64,000 bases of DNA from Diospyros lotus (Eukaryota; Streptophyta; Magnoliopsida; Ericales; Ebenaceae). The notes beneath the pieces were generated by a model, which saw only the letters and a program-made list of their open reading frames with translations, was not told the origin of the DNA and searched no databases. Position numbers and translations under genes: made by a program. The stretch covers positions 20,651,756 through 20,715,755 of the forward strand of contig NC_068346.1 of the NCBI RefSeq assembly GCF_014633365.1, given 5' to 3'. Positions 12,034 to 23,383 of the stretch are shown here, piece after piece. How positions within the stretch are numbered: position 1 is the first letter of the stretch; every line of letters begins with the position of its first letter.

Positions 12034-12252
12034 CTATACAATAAAATACAAGTATTGGTCACAAAGTCTGTCATCTAATTGCATCCAACTCCTATCCGTC
12101 ACACTAATTAAAAATAAATATAAAAAAATTATTCCTATTAAAAAAACTAATAAAGGAAACTACAAAAACTGTAAGGTACAAGTTTAACGTAAAATTTATA
12201 AAAGTTGTTAAACATCCATTAGACAGTCTAAACATAAAGGAAAAATAAACAT
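12034..12252. other. Unassigned AT-rich stretch, probably CACTA intron or flank
   Basis: No frame or known repeat is visible. The CT at 12,034 gives a plausible minus-strand splice acceptor for the neighbouring exon. Confidence 0.4.
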
Positions 12253-12552
12253 ATAAATTAGGGTGATCTCCCACCACCCAGAGGGAGTGATAAAATTCCC
12301 ATCACTCACGGGGTATGTACATACACAATGTTAATGTACATATATATATATATTCACTAATATTCCATACCAATAAATTAGGGTGATCTCCCACCACCCG
12401 GAGGGAGTGATAAAATCCCCATCGCTCACGGGGTATGTACATACACAATGTTAATGTACATATATATATTCACTAATATTCTATACCTATAAATTAGGGT
12501 GATCTCCCACCACCCGGAGGGAGTGATAAAATCCCCATCACTCACAGGATAT
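12253..12552 (+). repeat. Minisatellite, 2.5 copies of a 116-120 bp unit
   Basis: The motif AAATTAGGGTGATCTCCCAC recurs at about 12,255, 12,375 and 12,491. Each copy is followed by GGAGGGAGTGATAAAATCCCC and TCACGGGGTATGTACATAC with a TATATA run. The spacing changes from 120 to 116 bp through contraction of the TA run. The third copy is partial. The copies are nearly identical. Confidence 0.93.
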
Positions 12553-12559
12553 ACATACC

Positions 12560-14110
12560 TCTTACGATGCAAATACAATCTCAAATAACGCAATGATTTG
12601 AAAACACTGCAAGGGAAATGAGAAGGGTGACAATATTAGATTAACAAAGAAATTATTTCACATTGCACATTGTACCTCTATTTAGATTAACAAACATCAG
12701 TAATAAAGTCAATCTAATTTCTTGTACTCATCCATAATAGCAAGACAACAGAGAAAATTTTGAGCTGGTAAAGCAAGAAACTAATGAAATGAATCAAAGA
12801 CCTGAAATTTGAAAAAGGACCAACCTTCAGTTCATGAGTAGCTTAACTACCAATAATTATTATAAGCCTATATAGTCAGTGAACAATTAAAGCAAAAAAA
12901 AAAAATCCAATTACTCCAATTAATTAATGGTGTATGGATGAAAAGAGGTTTGCTTGTGGGAGTGTATAGAGGCAAGGGGGCAAGCTTCATGAGGGTAAAG
13001 ACGGGAAGCCAATGAGGGAGTTGTATGTCCACCTAGTTGTTTTCAAACATGAAATTGGAACTACATTTATTAATAGGATTAGCAAACTCCCAAAAATTAA
13101 CTGCTAGATCAATGCCTAATTAAGTCGTAGATTACAGAGTGAGTGGTTTCTACTATTCTAGTTAATTTTTCTAGGCAGTTGTATCTTTTCAAACACAGCA
13201 ACATCTCCTTCATTGGGTTGCCCAGCATCCCACATGTAATGATAATATATAACTAATGGATTATCATATGTTTATATATATATATATTATGATAATATAT
13301 AATTAACTGATTATCATCTATTTATATACATATATATACTTTATATATATATGTGTATATAAATAGTATACATATATGTATATAAACAATATACATACTT
13401 GGATGGCCTACTCCATTCAAGCATGCTGATGCTGTGACTAGAAAGGAAAGACATCCTGTGGATTTGTAGTAAAAATTAGTAATGAGAACATAGCACAGAC
13501 TTGCTGCTTCCTTTCGACCATTTTATCACAGACTTGGGTAGACTTAAAAGACTTTTATTAAATAATTATCGAGTTAAAATTCATGTCTCTCGTATCATTA
13601 GAGCTCGATATGTATTATTCATGAGCAATGAGGATTTAGATCGTTAGTTCCAAAACTTAATTTATGCATCGGTGGACAAATTTACAGTATATGAAATTTA
13701 TGACTACCACTAATGGAGTTCTTTTTACTTAATATGATTTTGTTACATATATATATGAATATTATTTTTGCACAGAGTCTGTTCTTTTTTTCCTTTCTAC
13801 TTGTAAAGTGAGTTTATGCTACTCTTTAAGCATGGTCATTGTGCTCACTAATTCCTAACTCCTTTCCAACCACCCTAATCAGCCAACCTGTAAAGGTCAA
13901 CCATAGGGTTAATGTATTGCGAGTATTAGTCCTTTGTTAACTAGATTGTAAAGTTAGGGGACCTAACATGATGAGACAAAGCTGAAGCAGACAGCTCTTC
14001 TTTTGCCCTTTATTTCCCTTAATATAATCCCCAAAAGGGTTGGTGGCTTGGCTTTGTCATCAAGGAATCCCTTCATTCATTGGGCTGTTGTCAATCATCA
14101 CCTCTTGACG
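12560..14110. other. Unassigned, apparently low-copy DNA
   Basis: No frame, LTR or family motif was recognised and nothing here repeats elsewhere in the window. It includes a poly-A run near 12,890 and TA-rich microsatellite sequence (13,261-13,395). It may be true intergenic or intronic host DNA. Confidence 0.5.
13261..13395. repeat. TA-rich microsatellite cluster
   Basis: Runs of TATATATA broken by ATAATATATAATTAACTGATTATCATCTA and TACATATATGTATA segments. Several short self-complementary stretches are present. Confidence 0.8.
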
Positions 14111-14111
14111 C

Positions 14112-14555
14112 TTATCCCTCCCTAAGAGCCTTGTTTAGCAAACACATTATGATGCATAGGACGAGGCATTTAACAAATGATCTCTGGCTTTTTGGTTGAA
14201 GCATATTATCAATCCATTTTTGGTATTTCTTGAATTGTTGTGGAGATGAAATCAGTGGGCCATCTCTTCTCCATAATTGCTCGAAGAATGTAATGGGAAA
14301 TCTAATCCTAATCCCATTACATTCTGCTTTCAAAAATAGACCAAAGAAAGGTTATATTTATAAATAGTTGCCGCTTAGCTTCTTAAGATGTCTTAATAGA
14401 AGGGAAGACAAGCATAAGACAATAGCAGCAGCAGGCAGCATTATTGTACTAATTGTACGAACAAATATTCCATTAGATGCCATGAAGCTTAATTGAAAAA
14501 GAAACCGATCGAATATGGGAGCATGTGAGGGCAACAGTTTGAAGGAAAAAGACAT
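14112..14555 (-). other. Two short unrecognised minus-strand frames
   Basis: Frames of 73 codons (14,112-14,333) and 65 codons (14,358-14,555) lie back to back in apparently single-copy DNA. The first contains IRFPITFFEQLWRRDGPL and FKKYQKWIDNML and looks more protein-like than most random frames here. The second ends in one hydrophobic segment (IMLPAAAIVLCLSSLLL) followed by a basic patch. No family is recognised and no start context or splice evidence settles it. They may be exon pieces of an unknown host gene or chance. Confidence 0.2.
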
Positions 14556-15274
14556 GTTTCTTTACAGGAAATGCCATCCATGGTAATCACATGCACTTGT
14601 ACCTTATAAAGAACAAATTCACTCAATATCATAGATTTTTTCTACAGAAAATACCATGAAATGCAAGTTCTAACCAAAGTTGGTAACTGTTGACATGCCT
14701 CAAATCCAAGAAAAAGATCTCTGTAACGAAACATTGGGCCTTGCACCAGAAAATTCCAATAATAAGATGATTGACAGCTTCAAACTCAAAAGATAAAGCA
14801 TTCATATTAAACATCATCTCTAACTTGAGCATTCAGAATCATGACAATTTATTTAGATCCCTTTACACATTAACTTTCATTTTTTGAACAAAATCTATAG
14901 AACATAGCCAAATTATACACAGGATCTTCCCTGTTCTCAGATGCTCCCTCAGATTTGCTCCGGGAAGATAGAAACCTGGAACCAACTAAAAGAGGCACAG
15001 GATTCATTCCAACACGGTGACACCACTTTCGAATGAATGATAAAGGTAGTTAGGCCAATTGGCAGGGACTTTTCAAATCTATGGTTATAAAAAGTATGAA
15101 AACTATGGCACCAAATTTTTACCAATCATGTCAACAAAATCGCTTCCCATTGTTCAAATTAAACTAAATAAATTCTAATTCACAAATCATTTTCATATAA
15201 CAATCTGATACCAACAATGTTAACAAATAACTATTAGGTAAAATAATGTTGGATGAATAAAAAACAAAATCTGT
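14556..15274. other. Unassigned DNA between possible host sequence and gypsy-1
   Basis: No convincing frame or repeat match elsewhere in the window. The right boundary is where the gypsy-1 coding sequence begins. Confidence 0.4.
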
Positions 15275-15905
15275 TCAACTAACACACTGTAACAAAATAC
15301 AAAATCTGTTCTCTATTGTAACAAAATCAGAGATAGACTTGCTGAGCTGGAGGCCGCAATGGAGATGGAGACGGCGACCATTGGTCAAGGTATACCCTTG
15401 CTTGGCATTAGGATCCACCACTAGTTGTTGTAAAAGCTCCCGAATGCTGTTGTTCGTTTCATAGCTCGAAGCCACTTCACGATGCCAATATGGAACTACC
15501 ACTGTGAGGGCAGCAGCATACCCTTCTTCGTAGCACCTCGATAATGCATCTGTAGCTAGGTTTTTCTTTCCCTACCACTATTGGATTACATAATCCAATC
15601 CCATTAATTTGGTCATCCCCATACGTTGCAACTGAGTATGTAGTTTCTGCTGAAGTAAGAACTTCAAACTCTCGTGGTCTATTTTGATCACAAATTTACT
15701 CCCCTCCAAGTAGTGACGCCATTTATCTACAACCATCAGCACTGCCAATAGTTCCTTTTCATATATGCTTGACCCAAGATGTCAAGGCGCTAATGCCCTT
15801 GCCGAGAAATGTCAAGGGTCTACCTTCCTGGACCAATACAACCCCAACTCCAGAAGCATTGGCATCAGTCTCCAACACGAATGGTTTGTCAAAATCCGGC
15901 AGTCC
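15275..15905 (-). pseudogene. gypsy-1 RNase H and linker
   Basis: The minus-strand sequence reads YEKELLAVLMVVDKWRHYL, IKIDHESLKFLLQQK and ATDALSRCYEEG, then VVPYWHREVASSYETNNSIR of the region before integrase. These are the Ty3/gypsy RNase H blocks (the catalytic Glu of EKELLA and the Asp of DHESLK are visible). The frame is broken near 15,580-15,590 and ends at the element's truncation, so the integrase zinc finger is missing. Confidence 0.8.
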
Positions 15906-16760
15906 TGGTGTTGGCACCTCACTCATAGCCTTCTTAAGTTTATCAAAGGCCTCATCGGCCCTATCATTCCACTGGAAGCCCTCCTTCTTCAGTAACTCTA
16001 TTAGTGGCTGGCTGATTATGCCATAATCCTTGACAAACGGCCGATAATAGCCAGTCAAACCCAAAAATCCCCTTAATCCTTTAACATTTTGAGGGTTCGG
16101 CCACTCCACCATGGCTACTACCTTGCTAAGGTCAGTGCTTACCCCTGCATTAGATATTATATGGCCCAAATACTCCACATGACTCTGTGAAAAGGCACAC
16201 TTGGACTCTTTAACATACAATTTATTGAGTCTAAGGACCTCAAAAGTGGTTTTCAAGTGGTGTATGTGCTTGGCAAATGAGGGGTTATAAATCAAAATAA
16301 TGTCATTGAAAAATACTAAAATAAATTATAAATTCACGCAAGTAGGGTTCAAATATTTGGTTCATCAATGCTTGAAAGGTAGCTGGGGCGTTGGTGAGTC
16401 CGAAGGGCATTACCTTGAATTCGTAGTGCCCTTGATGAGTTTTAAAAGCGGTTTTAGGGATGTCTTAAGTCTTCATCCGTATTTGGTGGTAACCTGCTCT
16501 AAGGTCCAGCTTAGTGAAAACAAATGCATGTTTCAACTCATCAAGTAAGTCTTCTACAATGGGTATGGGAAACTTGTCATTGATGGTTATGGCATTGAGC
16601 TGTCGATAATCAACACAAAACCTCCATGAACCATTCTTTTTTTTTACAAGTAGCACGGGAGACGCAAAAGGACTATGGCTGGGTTGAATGATCGATTTTT
16701 GTAACATGTCTTTGATTAGTCTTTCTATTTCAGTTTTCTGTTTCGGGGGATAACGGTAGG
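15906..16760 (-). pseudogene. gypsy-1 reverse transcriptase
   Basis: Minus strand, two open pieces. The first (16,465-16,707) has SPFASPVLLVKKKNGSWRFC, VDYRQLNAITINDKFPIP and LDLRAGYHQIRM, so the motif-A Asp is kept. The second (15,759-16,295) has CAFSQSHVEYLGHIIS, LRGFLGLTGYYRPFV and the RNase H start. The catalytic box at about 16,295-16,306 reads FFNDI where gypsy elements have FFDDI, so one of the two metal-binding Asp residues is changed to Asn. A frameshift separates the two pieces. RT function is lost. Confidence 0.85.
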
Positions 16761-17148
16761 ACCTTACATTAATTGGCTCGAAATTGGGCTTGAGATTGAT
16801 GGTATGGTCACAGAACCGTCTAGGAGAAAGGGAGTTGGGTTCGGAAAAGAGGTGTCCTTGAATTCAATTAATAGCATATTAAGGGAGTTTGTTTTGTGTA
16901 CCTTCCACTGGTCATGTGGTTGGCTGCTCACTTTAATTGACAATTCGCCTTCTAGCTCCTGTCCTTCCTCGATGACTCCCAAGGCCTGGATAGAGAACAG
17001 CTACTCTACTTGAGAAAACTTGCTCTTAAGCATCCTCTAGAGTCTTTTTCCTGTTATCATCTTGCACAGCCCTAATTCTTGACTGCCCTTGAGTACCCTT
17101 CTTTTTCCTTCTTTCTCAAAGGTCACCTTCATTTTGTTGAAATCGAAG

Positions 17149-17514
17149 CTAATGGCTCACTCCCCTCATCCAGTCCACCCCAAGAACCACATCACAGCCT
17201 CCCAACTTCAACAATCTCAAGTCTGCCACGAATTCTTCCTCATTCATCTCCCAGCAGAATCCCAAACACGATGATTGACTTAAAACCTTATTTCCGTTGG
17301 CCACTATCACCGAGAGGGGGTGAGAGTTCAAGACCTCACACCCTAATTTCTTTGCCATACCTTCTTCCAGGAAGCTATGGGTACTTCCACTGTCAATGAG
17401 TACCATTAGTTGACAATGGTGAGCTCTACCTTCCACCTTAATGATCTTGCTGTGCGCTAACCCTTTCATTGCATGGAGAGAGATTTCTCCTTGATCTTCT
17501 CCGTCCACCTCCAA
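17149..17514 (-). pseudogene. gypsy-1 aspartic protease
   Basis: A 122-codon minus-strand frame with LIDSGSTHSFLEEGMAKKLG (the retropepsin D-S-G active site followed by the Ser-Thr-His-Ser-Phe block), then VIVANGNKV and GGCDVVLGVDWM. These are the standard landmarks of the gypsy gag-pol protease, which cuts the polyprotein. It is intact across the domain. Sequence 16,764-17,148 is the protease-RT spacer with a broken frame. Confidence 0.85.
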
Positions 17515-17529
17515 GGTCTCGCTAGTTCT

Positions 17530-18691
17530 TCCTCATCTTCCCTTTCCAGTAACAGGATTTGGTGTTAGCATCTATGTCTAGGAAAGTATCTATCTCCGCA
17601 CCTATAACATAGGTTCGCTTAGCGTCTCCGTTCCATTTAACCTCCATTTATCAGATTAAGGGCTCCAAGAGCTAATGCTAGGACCCCTTTCCATTGTGCC
17701 CCATCTCTCTTCCTAAAGTCTTATTACCAAACTGCCACCCTCCAAAAATCACTCCTTTCACTTGGCTAAGTTGCTTCTTTAGCAGAGCCTCAATCGTCAT
17801 TTCTTGCAACCTCGCACTCTCCACAGCCTATCTCACTGTCGTCGGTTGCATCATCTTCACCATGGGTCTCACCTCATCTCCGAGACCACTAATAAAACTC
17901 GATACAAAATACTCTTCTGACATATGGGGATTGTGTACCAACATTAAAGACCTCAAGTCCTCAAATTTGAGCTGATAGGTCTGCACCGATCCCAGTTGTT
18001 TGAGCTTGTTGAATTCTTCAATTATATCTCGTATACTCCTGTCTCCAAACCTTTCACATAAGTCGTCAGCGAACTCATTCAACGGGCTGCCTTCTTTCAC
18101 TACGATCCATCACTGGAACCACGTGTCACCCATATCGTTCAGGTAAGCAGAGGCCAAGGTGACCTTCTATTGTTCCTGTACCTGATACAGGGTGAACATA
18201 TGCTCACACCTCCTTATCCACCATCTCGGATTTTCCCCATTGAAGAGTGGAATCTCCAATTTGGGTACCGAAAAGCTCGACTGGTAACAATTAGCTTGAG
18301 CTCTCGGTCTTCTCTCCCTTATATTATCTTCAATTCCTTCTGCCTCAAATTTAAATTCCAACATTCCTAATGGTTGACGCTTCGTTCCTACTCCTTGAAG
18401 AATAGGTTTCGACCTCTCCCTCTGTAGAAAGTCAGGTGAAAGTCTTACCGGCTACTGGGATGCAAACATTCGCATGATTTGGTGCATCTGTTCCATCACC
18501 TGCTCGCGAAACAGAGCATTTTGTTCACGATTCGCACCCCGCCACCTTTCTATGGCCTGATCAATCCGAGCATCCACCCCTGCTCCAATCGAGGATTCAA
18601 GAGTCCCCATTCTTGTTTGCATCTCCATCATTGTTGTAGCCACTTGTTGCAATTGGGACTCCATATGTTTCATCCTCGTTCCTTCGGCCAT
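17530..18691 (-). pseudogene. gypsy-1 gag
   Basis: The minus-strand pieces, in order, are: 18,452-18,691 (Met- and Gln-rich helical N-terminus with MESQLQQ); 18,167-18,364 (FSVPKLEIPLFNGENPRWWI, the conserved gag FxGxxPxxW start); 17,828-18,100 (FADDLCERFGDRS, IIEEFNKLKQLGSVQTY, FVSSFISGLGDEVRPMV); and AVESARLQEMTIEALLKKQ after a stop. This is the Retrotrans_gag capsid core. The later half is nearly the same text as the TRG1 gag. Frameshifts and a stop at about 17,825 disable it. No intact zinc knuckle was found before the protease. Confidence 0.85.
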
Positions 18692-18732
18692 ATGGATAAC
18701 CTTTTCCTATTCTGTCGATGCCTAAGAACACT

Positions 18733-18744
18733 ACTCTGATACCA
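18733..18744 (-). other. Primer-binding site of gypsy-1
   Basis: The minus strand reads TGGTATCAGAGT just inside the LTR, the Met-tRNA complement with the last base changed. Confidence 0.85.
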
Positions 18745-18746
18745 AA

Positions 18747-19091
18747 TGTCAGCTCCCGAGAATTTAACTGGTTTACTCGATCAATTGGACAATCAAGAAT
18801 GGTGACCAAGAAGAAGAAAGAGGGAGACAGAGAATATGAGAGAGATGAGACAAGAGAGAGAATGGAAACTTACGAGAATATTCATTAATTATTGGAGAAA
18901 TGATCAACTCATATATATAGCTAATCCCACCCATCCCATGTACGATAACAGATTACTATTGCTGGGAATGTACTAGCTCCCTAATGCAGCAACAAACAAT
19001 TTACAACTCCTTAAAGCATACTTTCTAATATACTACTTACTACCCTTAGTATAGCCCAATTACACTAACACCCTCTCCTTATCTCGCGACA
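18747..19091 (-). repeat. gypsy-1 5' LTR
   Basis: 345 bp; on the minus strand TGTCGCGAGATAAGG...CGGGAGCTGACA with TG...CA ends, a TATATATGAG promoter-like motif near 18,915 and a CT-rich 3' part. It is followed on the minus strand by the PBS and gag. The TGTCGCGA start equals that of the TRG3 5' LTR. Confidence 0.85.
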
Positions 19092-20015
19092 CATGACACC
19101 TACCTCTTTTGGACACGCCTCATGATTCTCAGATCCATGATTCATTTATTCTTCCTTTTGATGAGCTGAATCAGCAAGAACCTCAAGCAGAGTAGCCTTC
19201 AACTCTGCTACCATCCTCACCGATTCGATTCAAAGGGTCTCCCTAAGTTTTTAAGATGCGAACACAACAGCAATAGCCTATTCCAGATCCTCCCCTAGCA
19301 CCTATACCCTCTCCAAATCCAGGTATTGAAATCACTTACTCTCCTTCTGTTTCACTGCCTAATTCTGTTGCTAGTGATTTAGACCCGCCTATTTCCCTTC
19401 AAAAAGGCATTAAAGCTGCACTCAACACCCATTGGCTAATTATATTTCTTATCATCATTTGTCTTCAAAACATAAAGGATTCCTAACTTCCTTGGATGCC
19501 ATTCCTATTCCTAAGACAGTTAGTGAGGCTTTCAAAGATCAAAATTGGGTTCAAGCAATGCAGGAGGAGATGCAGACCTTGGAAAAAAATCAAACGTGGG
19601 ACATTGTTTCTAAGCCAAAGGGGGTCAAGCCTGTGGGCTGCCAATGGGTTTTTAGCCTAAAATATAATGCAAATGGGACCCTAGAGAGGTATAAGGCCAG
19701 GCTAGTTGCTAAAGGATACACTCAAATGTATAGTATTGATTACCTAGAAACTTTTGCACCCGTGACCAAAATGACAATTGTGCGTATCCTATTAGCTCTA
19801 GCAACATATTATGGATGGAAGTTGTAGCAATTTGATGTGAAGAATGCTTTCTTGCATGGGAATTTAGAGGAAGAGGTGTTTATGGAACCCCTCAAGGTTT
19901 TGACAAAGCTTTTTTAGGAAAGGTATGCAAACTAAAGAAAGCCCTTTATGGGCTTAAATAGTCCCCCCAGGTATGGTTTGATTGTTTTTCTAAGGCTATG
20001 GAACTATCAAAAGGA
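19092..20015 (+). pseudogene. copia element 3: integrase-RT linker and RT start
   Basis: Plus strand. A Pro/Ser-rich linker is followed by a 131-codon frame (19,432-19,827) with HLSSKHKGFLTSLDAIPIPK, W..AMQEEMQTLEKNQTWD, GCQWVFSLKYNANGTLERYK and ARLVAKGYTQ. After a stop come QFDVKNAFLHGNLEEEVFME and KKALYGLK. This is the N-terminal half of Ty1/copia RT. A stop replaces Trp/Asp-type codons at about 19,825, and another falls in the GLK-SP block. The sequence is cut at 20,015 by the LTR of copia-2, which inserted before the YVDD box. Confidence 0.85.
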
Positions 20016-20322
20016 TGAAAAAAATAATCTCCAATCTCATTTTTTTAAGGCTAAAGCAACAGTCGATATATACACATACACGCCTATCATAATAGGCAAC
20101 ATTCCTAAGTCTAATTAGGAATTTTCCTAATTAGATGATTTCTAGATTACATTAGGAAATATATACAAAAGGAAAGAAATATACAATTGAATGTTAACAA
20201 AGCAATCAAGCAAATAAGGAAAGAGCACCTAAGGAAATCAATCACACTGATTGTGCATAATATCAGTGTGCACTAAATTAGGAAAGCAGAACAAATAAGA
20301 AAGAAGTAGCCGTCCGCCAACA
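20016..20322 (-). repeat. copia element 2 3' LTR
   Basis: 307 bp; on the minus strand it starts TGTTGGCGGACGG right after the purine tract TTGAGGGGGAGG (20,323-20,335) and ends in ATTATTTTTTTCA. It contains TATATCGACTG near the end. It is inserted in the RT of copia-3. No 5' LTR partner was found, so the copia-2 5' end is missing. Confidence 0.78.
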
Positions 20323-20769
20323 CCTCCCCCTCAAGCTAGGAATATATGGTGAGTGTATGTCATACATTCCCATCTTGCTCAAGAGTTTGTGAAACACTTG
20401 GCTTGATAATCCTTTCGTCAAAATATTTGCTTCCACATGTTTGGTCCAGTCATGTTGAACCGAGTTATGGGTTATGTTGATTGCGGACTTATTATCACAA
20501 TAAAGCCACATAGGAGTTGTCCACTTAACCTGCAGATCATTCAACACAATTTTTAACCACAATACCTCACAAACACCTAGAGCCATAGCTCTAAACTCAG
20601 CCTCAGCGCTAGATCTTGCAACCACATTTTGTTTTTTACTTCTCCAAGTGATAAGACTCCCCCCTAAAAATGTGCAATAATCGGATGTGGATCTTTTATC
20701 CATAAGAGACCTGGCATAGTCTGCATCAGTGTAAGCTTCCAAAGTTAAGGTTTCCTGCTTATTAAACAA
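20278..20769 (-). pseudogene. copia element 2 RNase H
   Basis: A 164-codon minus-strand frame: LEAYTDADYARSLMDKRSTS, TFLGGSLITWRSKKQNVVAR, SSAEAEFRAMALGVCEVLWL, YCDNKSAINIT, WTKHVE and ANILTKGLSSQVF. This is the copia RNase H with Asp (TDAD), Glu (EAEF) and Asp (CDNK) in place; the HIDxRxHxIRE block is partly deleted. The stop lies inside the 3' LTR, a common copia arrangement. Confidence 0.87.
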
Positions 20770-21539
20770 AATTCATTTACCTGGTGTGCCCTTTAGATAG
20801 TGAAGGATCTTTTGTACTGCCTTTAGATGACTTTCCCTAGTATCATGCATGAATTAGCAGGCCACACTTACGGCATAGGCAATCTCCGACCTAGTATGTG
20901 ACAAATAGATAAGTCTCTCTGCCATCCTTTGATACGAGCCCTTGTCAACTGTACCTGTGTCAAGATCAGCCCCAATCCTATGGTTTTGTTCAATAGAAGT
21001 ATCAGCAGTCCTTCCTGCAAGTAAGTCGGTTTCTTTCAATAGGTCAAGTACATATTTGTGCTGAGAAATAAAAATCCCCTCCTTAGATCTTGCTACTTCT
21101 TTACCTAAGAAGTACCTTAATTTTCCCAGCTCTTTGATTTCAAACTCCTTTGCAAAACACACTCTTAACCGATCCATCCCTTCTAGGTTGTTTCTGGTTG
21201 CAGCAATGTCATCAACATGCATAAGAAGCACTATTATTATACCTGTAACCGAGTGATGCATAAACAAGGTGTGGTCACCTTGACATTGTTTGAAGCCCAA
21301 CCCGAGCATGACCTTGATAAATCTCCCAAACCAGGCCTTAGGTGACTCCTTCAGCCCGTAAAGGGCCTTTTTCAATCTGCATACAACATTTTTTTCTTCA
21401 ATTTGCAACCCAAACCCAGAGGGAATCTCCATATATCTTGTCCTCTTAACTCCCCATATAGGAAGGCATTTTTTACATCAAATTGATGTAATGATTAATC
21501 GTAGTGAGCTACTAAGGACAATAGTACCCTAATATAGTA
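20770..21539 (-). pseudogene. copia element 2 reverse transcriptase, downstream part
   Basis: Minus strand: QFDVKNAFLYGEL, CRLKKALYGLKESPKAWFGR, CQGDHTLFMHHS, the active box LLMHVDDIAATRNN, FEIKELGKLRYFLGKEVARS, GIFISQHKYVLDLLKET and the AERLIYLSHTRSEIAYAVSV block. The HVDD box keeps both catalytic Asp residues (Tyr is His). At 21,539 the frame is interrupted by TRG3; the upstream half resumes at 25,093. Confidence 0.87.
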
Positions 21540-21952
21540 TGTCGCGATCTTGGGTATTATAGGGACAAAGCTGTAATTGAGTTACAATTATAGTTAGGGG
21601 GTATCTTTGTAATTTGGTTACAGTAGATGGGTGTTGTTATTCTGTTATTTCCCTTTTTGTCTTGTAGCTTAGTTGGTTAGAGAGTTTTGTTTGGTAGCTA
21701 AGTGAGGCATTATATATTGCCTCAGCTGTAGAACGGGGATATGCTTGAATTGATAATTGAAATCTGATTCTCTCTCTACAATTTCTCTATAATCTCCCTC
21801 TCATTTCTCTATTCTGCTCTCCCTCATTTTCTCTCTAATTTCTTCCCATTCCTCTTCAATTTTCCCTCTAATACATTCTGCTCTTAACCTTAATTCAATC
21901 GGATCTTTCCGATTGTCCATTTCAGTCCGTTATGAACCCTAAGTTGATGACA
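21540..21952 (+). repeat. TRG3 5' LTR
   Basis: TGTCGCGATCTTGGG...AAGTTGATGACA, 413 bp. TATATATTGCC near 21,711 is the probable TATA region. A CT-rich R/U5 part follows, with TTTCCGATT near the end as in TRG1. Confidence 0.93.
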
Positions 21953-21955
21953 AAT

Positions 21956-21967
21956 TGGTATCAGAGC
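21956..21967 (+). other. TRG3 primer-binding site
   Basis: TGGTATCAGAGC, a perfect Met-tRNA complement three bases after the LTR. Confidence 0.93.
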
Positions 21968-23383
21968 AATCATTCCTTGACTGTGGTTTTGGAAAATCAA
22001 TAGTGTCCGAACAGATTTGAAGTAAGCAAGCCAGATTCGAAGCGGAGCAAGACGGTCATTAAAAGCAAATTCAAGCGACTCTTAGTGGAAGCGGATGAGT
22101 TGCAGAATTCGGCGATTCCGGCAGATACAAGTGAGCAAGCAATTCTCAATCAAGTCTTGAAGGCTAAGCCAGCAGTGACCCTCAGTTGTGAATTCAGTGA
22201 GCATTGGTTAGAAATTGCAAACGAACAGGCCGAACGATTCAGAATTGGCAGGCGACTTGGCCAAATAGATCCGATTGTGATTCCGACAAATTCTTAACGG
22301 TTGGGCTCATATTTTGGAGGCACAATTGGGCAGCTGGAGTAGGCACGGTATGGCGACTCCTAAGGGAGTTCCAGTTTATTGGAATTCCCATACGAGTAAG
22401 GCCTTCCCATCCTCAAAGTTGTTTGCAGGAGAATTTTGAAGAAACTGCAGCCATCGATTCTCGATTTTGCAGAATTTCGCTAGTTGCAACACAATCGCTC
22501 AAGGAAGGCACTGTCGGACTCGAAATTGGTAGGTGATAGAGATTGGGTCAGACATGGAAATAGAAGTCGCAACCAGTAGGGGACGGTGATTGGGTTGGCG
22601 ACTTCCCTGGGCAGCTAAGGTGAGGCGATTGTCGCCTTGAATCTGGGCCCTCCTGTTCGAATATTGAGAGGGAAGCAGGTGGTAGCTTCGAAGCTGGAAT
22701 TTTGGCTGTCGAAATAGATAGCAGCAATACCCAGAGGTTGTTTCTCTGCTGATAGCTGAGACGACGGGTTTTTGGTTGCAATTGAATTCCAACACTCTTC
22801 GGTGTTAGTTGCGTTTAACATCCAAACAAATTTCCGACAATTTTGGGTCGGAATTGAGGACGAAGCTGGCCAGAAGTGACAGGTGTGAAGTGGACCAAGT
22901 CCGAGGCGATGCGAGCAGACCCAAAGCGATCGCAATTGTCCAAGATTAAGCAATCTTGGTTGAAGATTTAGAGTCGGTGATTCTCGGCCGCTCCTAGGAG
23001 TGATTCAGCAATAGAGAACCCACAGTAGCACTGTCCAATTGGCTTCAAGGGTGATCAAAGCCGGCTCGACGGAAGTTTGAAAATTCTTGTTTGTCGTTGG
23101 GAGGTGAAGTACGTTAGGCAAGTCCTCCGACCAGTTCTTGATGGCTCTGAAGGTGGCGGAATAGGTCTTGGATCTCGACTAAGAAGCCCAGCAATTTTGG
23201 TATTTGATTCCAGCAAAGTTTGGAGCAGCTGGGAGTGGATTGTGGAAGGCAAATTTGGATGAGTGATTCTTGGCTGTGAATTCTAGCGCTCTTTTGCGGT
23301 CCGACTTCATTAATGAAGCAGTAATTTCAGGTGGTAATTCCAATCAAATCCTAGGCTGCTAGTAAGGTAAACAAAGGTTAATT
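21968..23383 (+). mobile_element. TRG3 untranslated leader
   Basis: G-rich leader of about 1.4 kb without a convincing frame. It contains GGGGACGGTGATTGGGTTGGCG (22,580-22,601), sharing the core GGTGATTGGGT with the TRG1 and TRG2 leaders, and many GGCGATT and GGCGACT motifs. It could carry packaging or translation-control signals; that is inference. Confidence 0.6.

Larger units (their letters stand above)
15275..19091 (-). mobile_element. gypsy-1: Ty3/gypsy element lacking integrase and 3' LTR
   Basis: Read on the minus strand: 5' LTR (18,747-19,091), Met PBS, gag, protease, RT, RNase H and the start of the linker to integrase, then truncation at about 15,275. All domains are in normal gypsy order with no chromodomain or integrase left. 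Its gag is strikingly similar to the TRG1 gag, and its LTR start (TGTCGCGA) matches TRG3, making its family the candidate helper. Stops and frameshifts are scattered through it. Confidence 0.85.

Noticed and set aside
12253..12552. Regularly spaced repeat as a CRISPR-like array
   Set aside because: The units are contiguous, about 118 bp long with no variable spacers, and the DNA is plant nuclear. It is a minisatellite.
14105..14130. GACGCTTATCCCTCCCTAAGAGCCTT, resembling the complement of miR390
   Set aside because: Three single-base gaps are needed to align it. No matching foldback arm or TAS3 tasiRNA sequence is nearby, so chance similarity is more likely.
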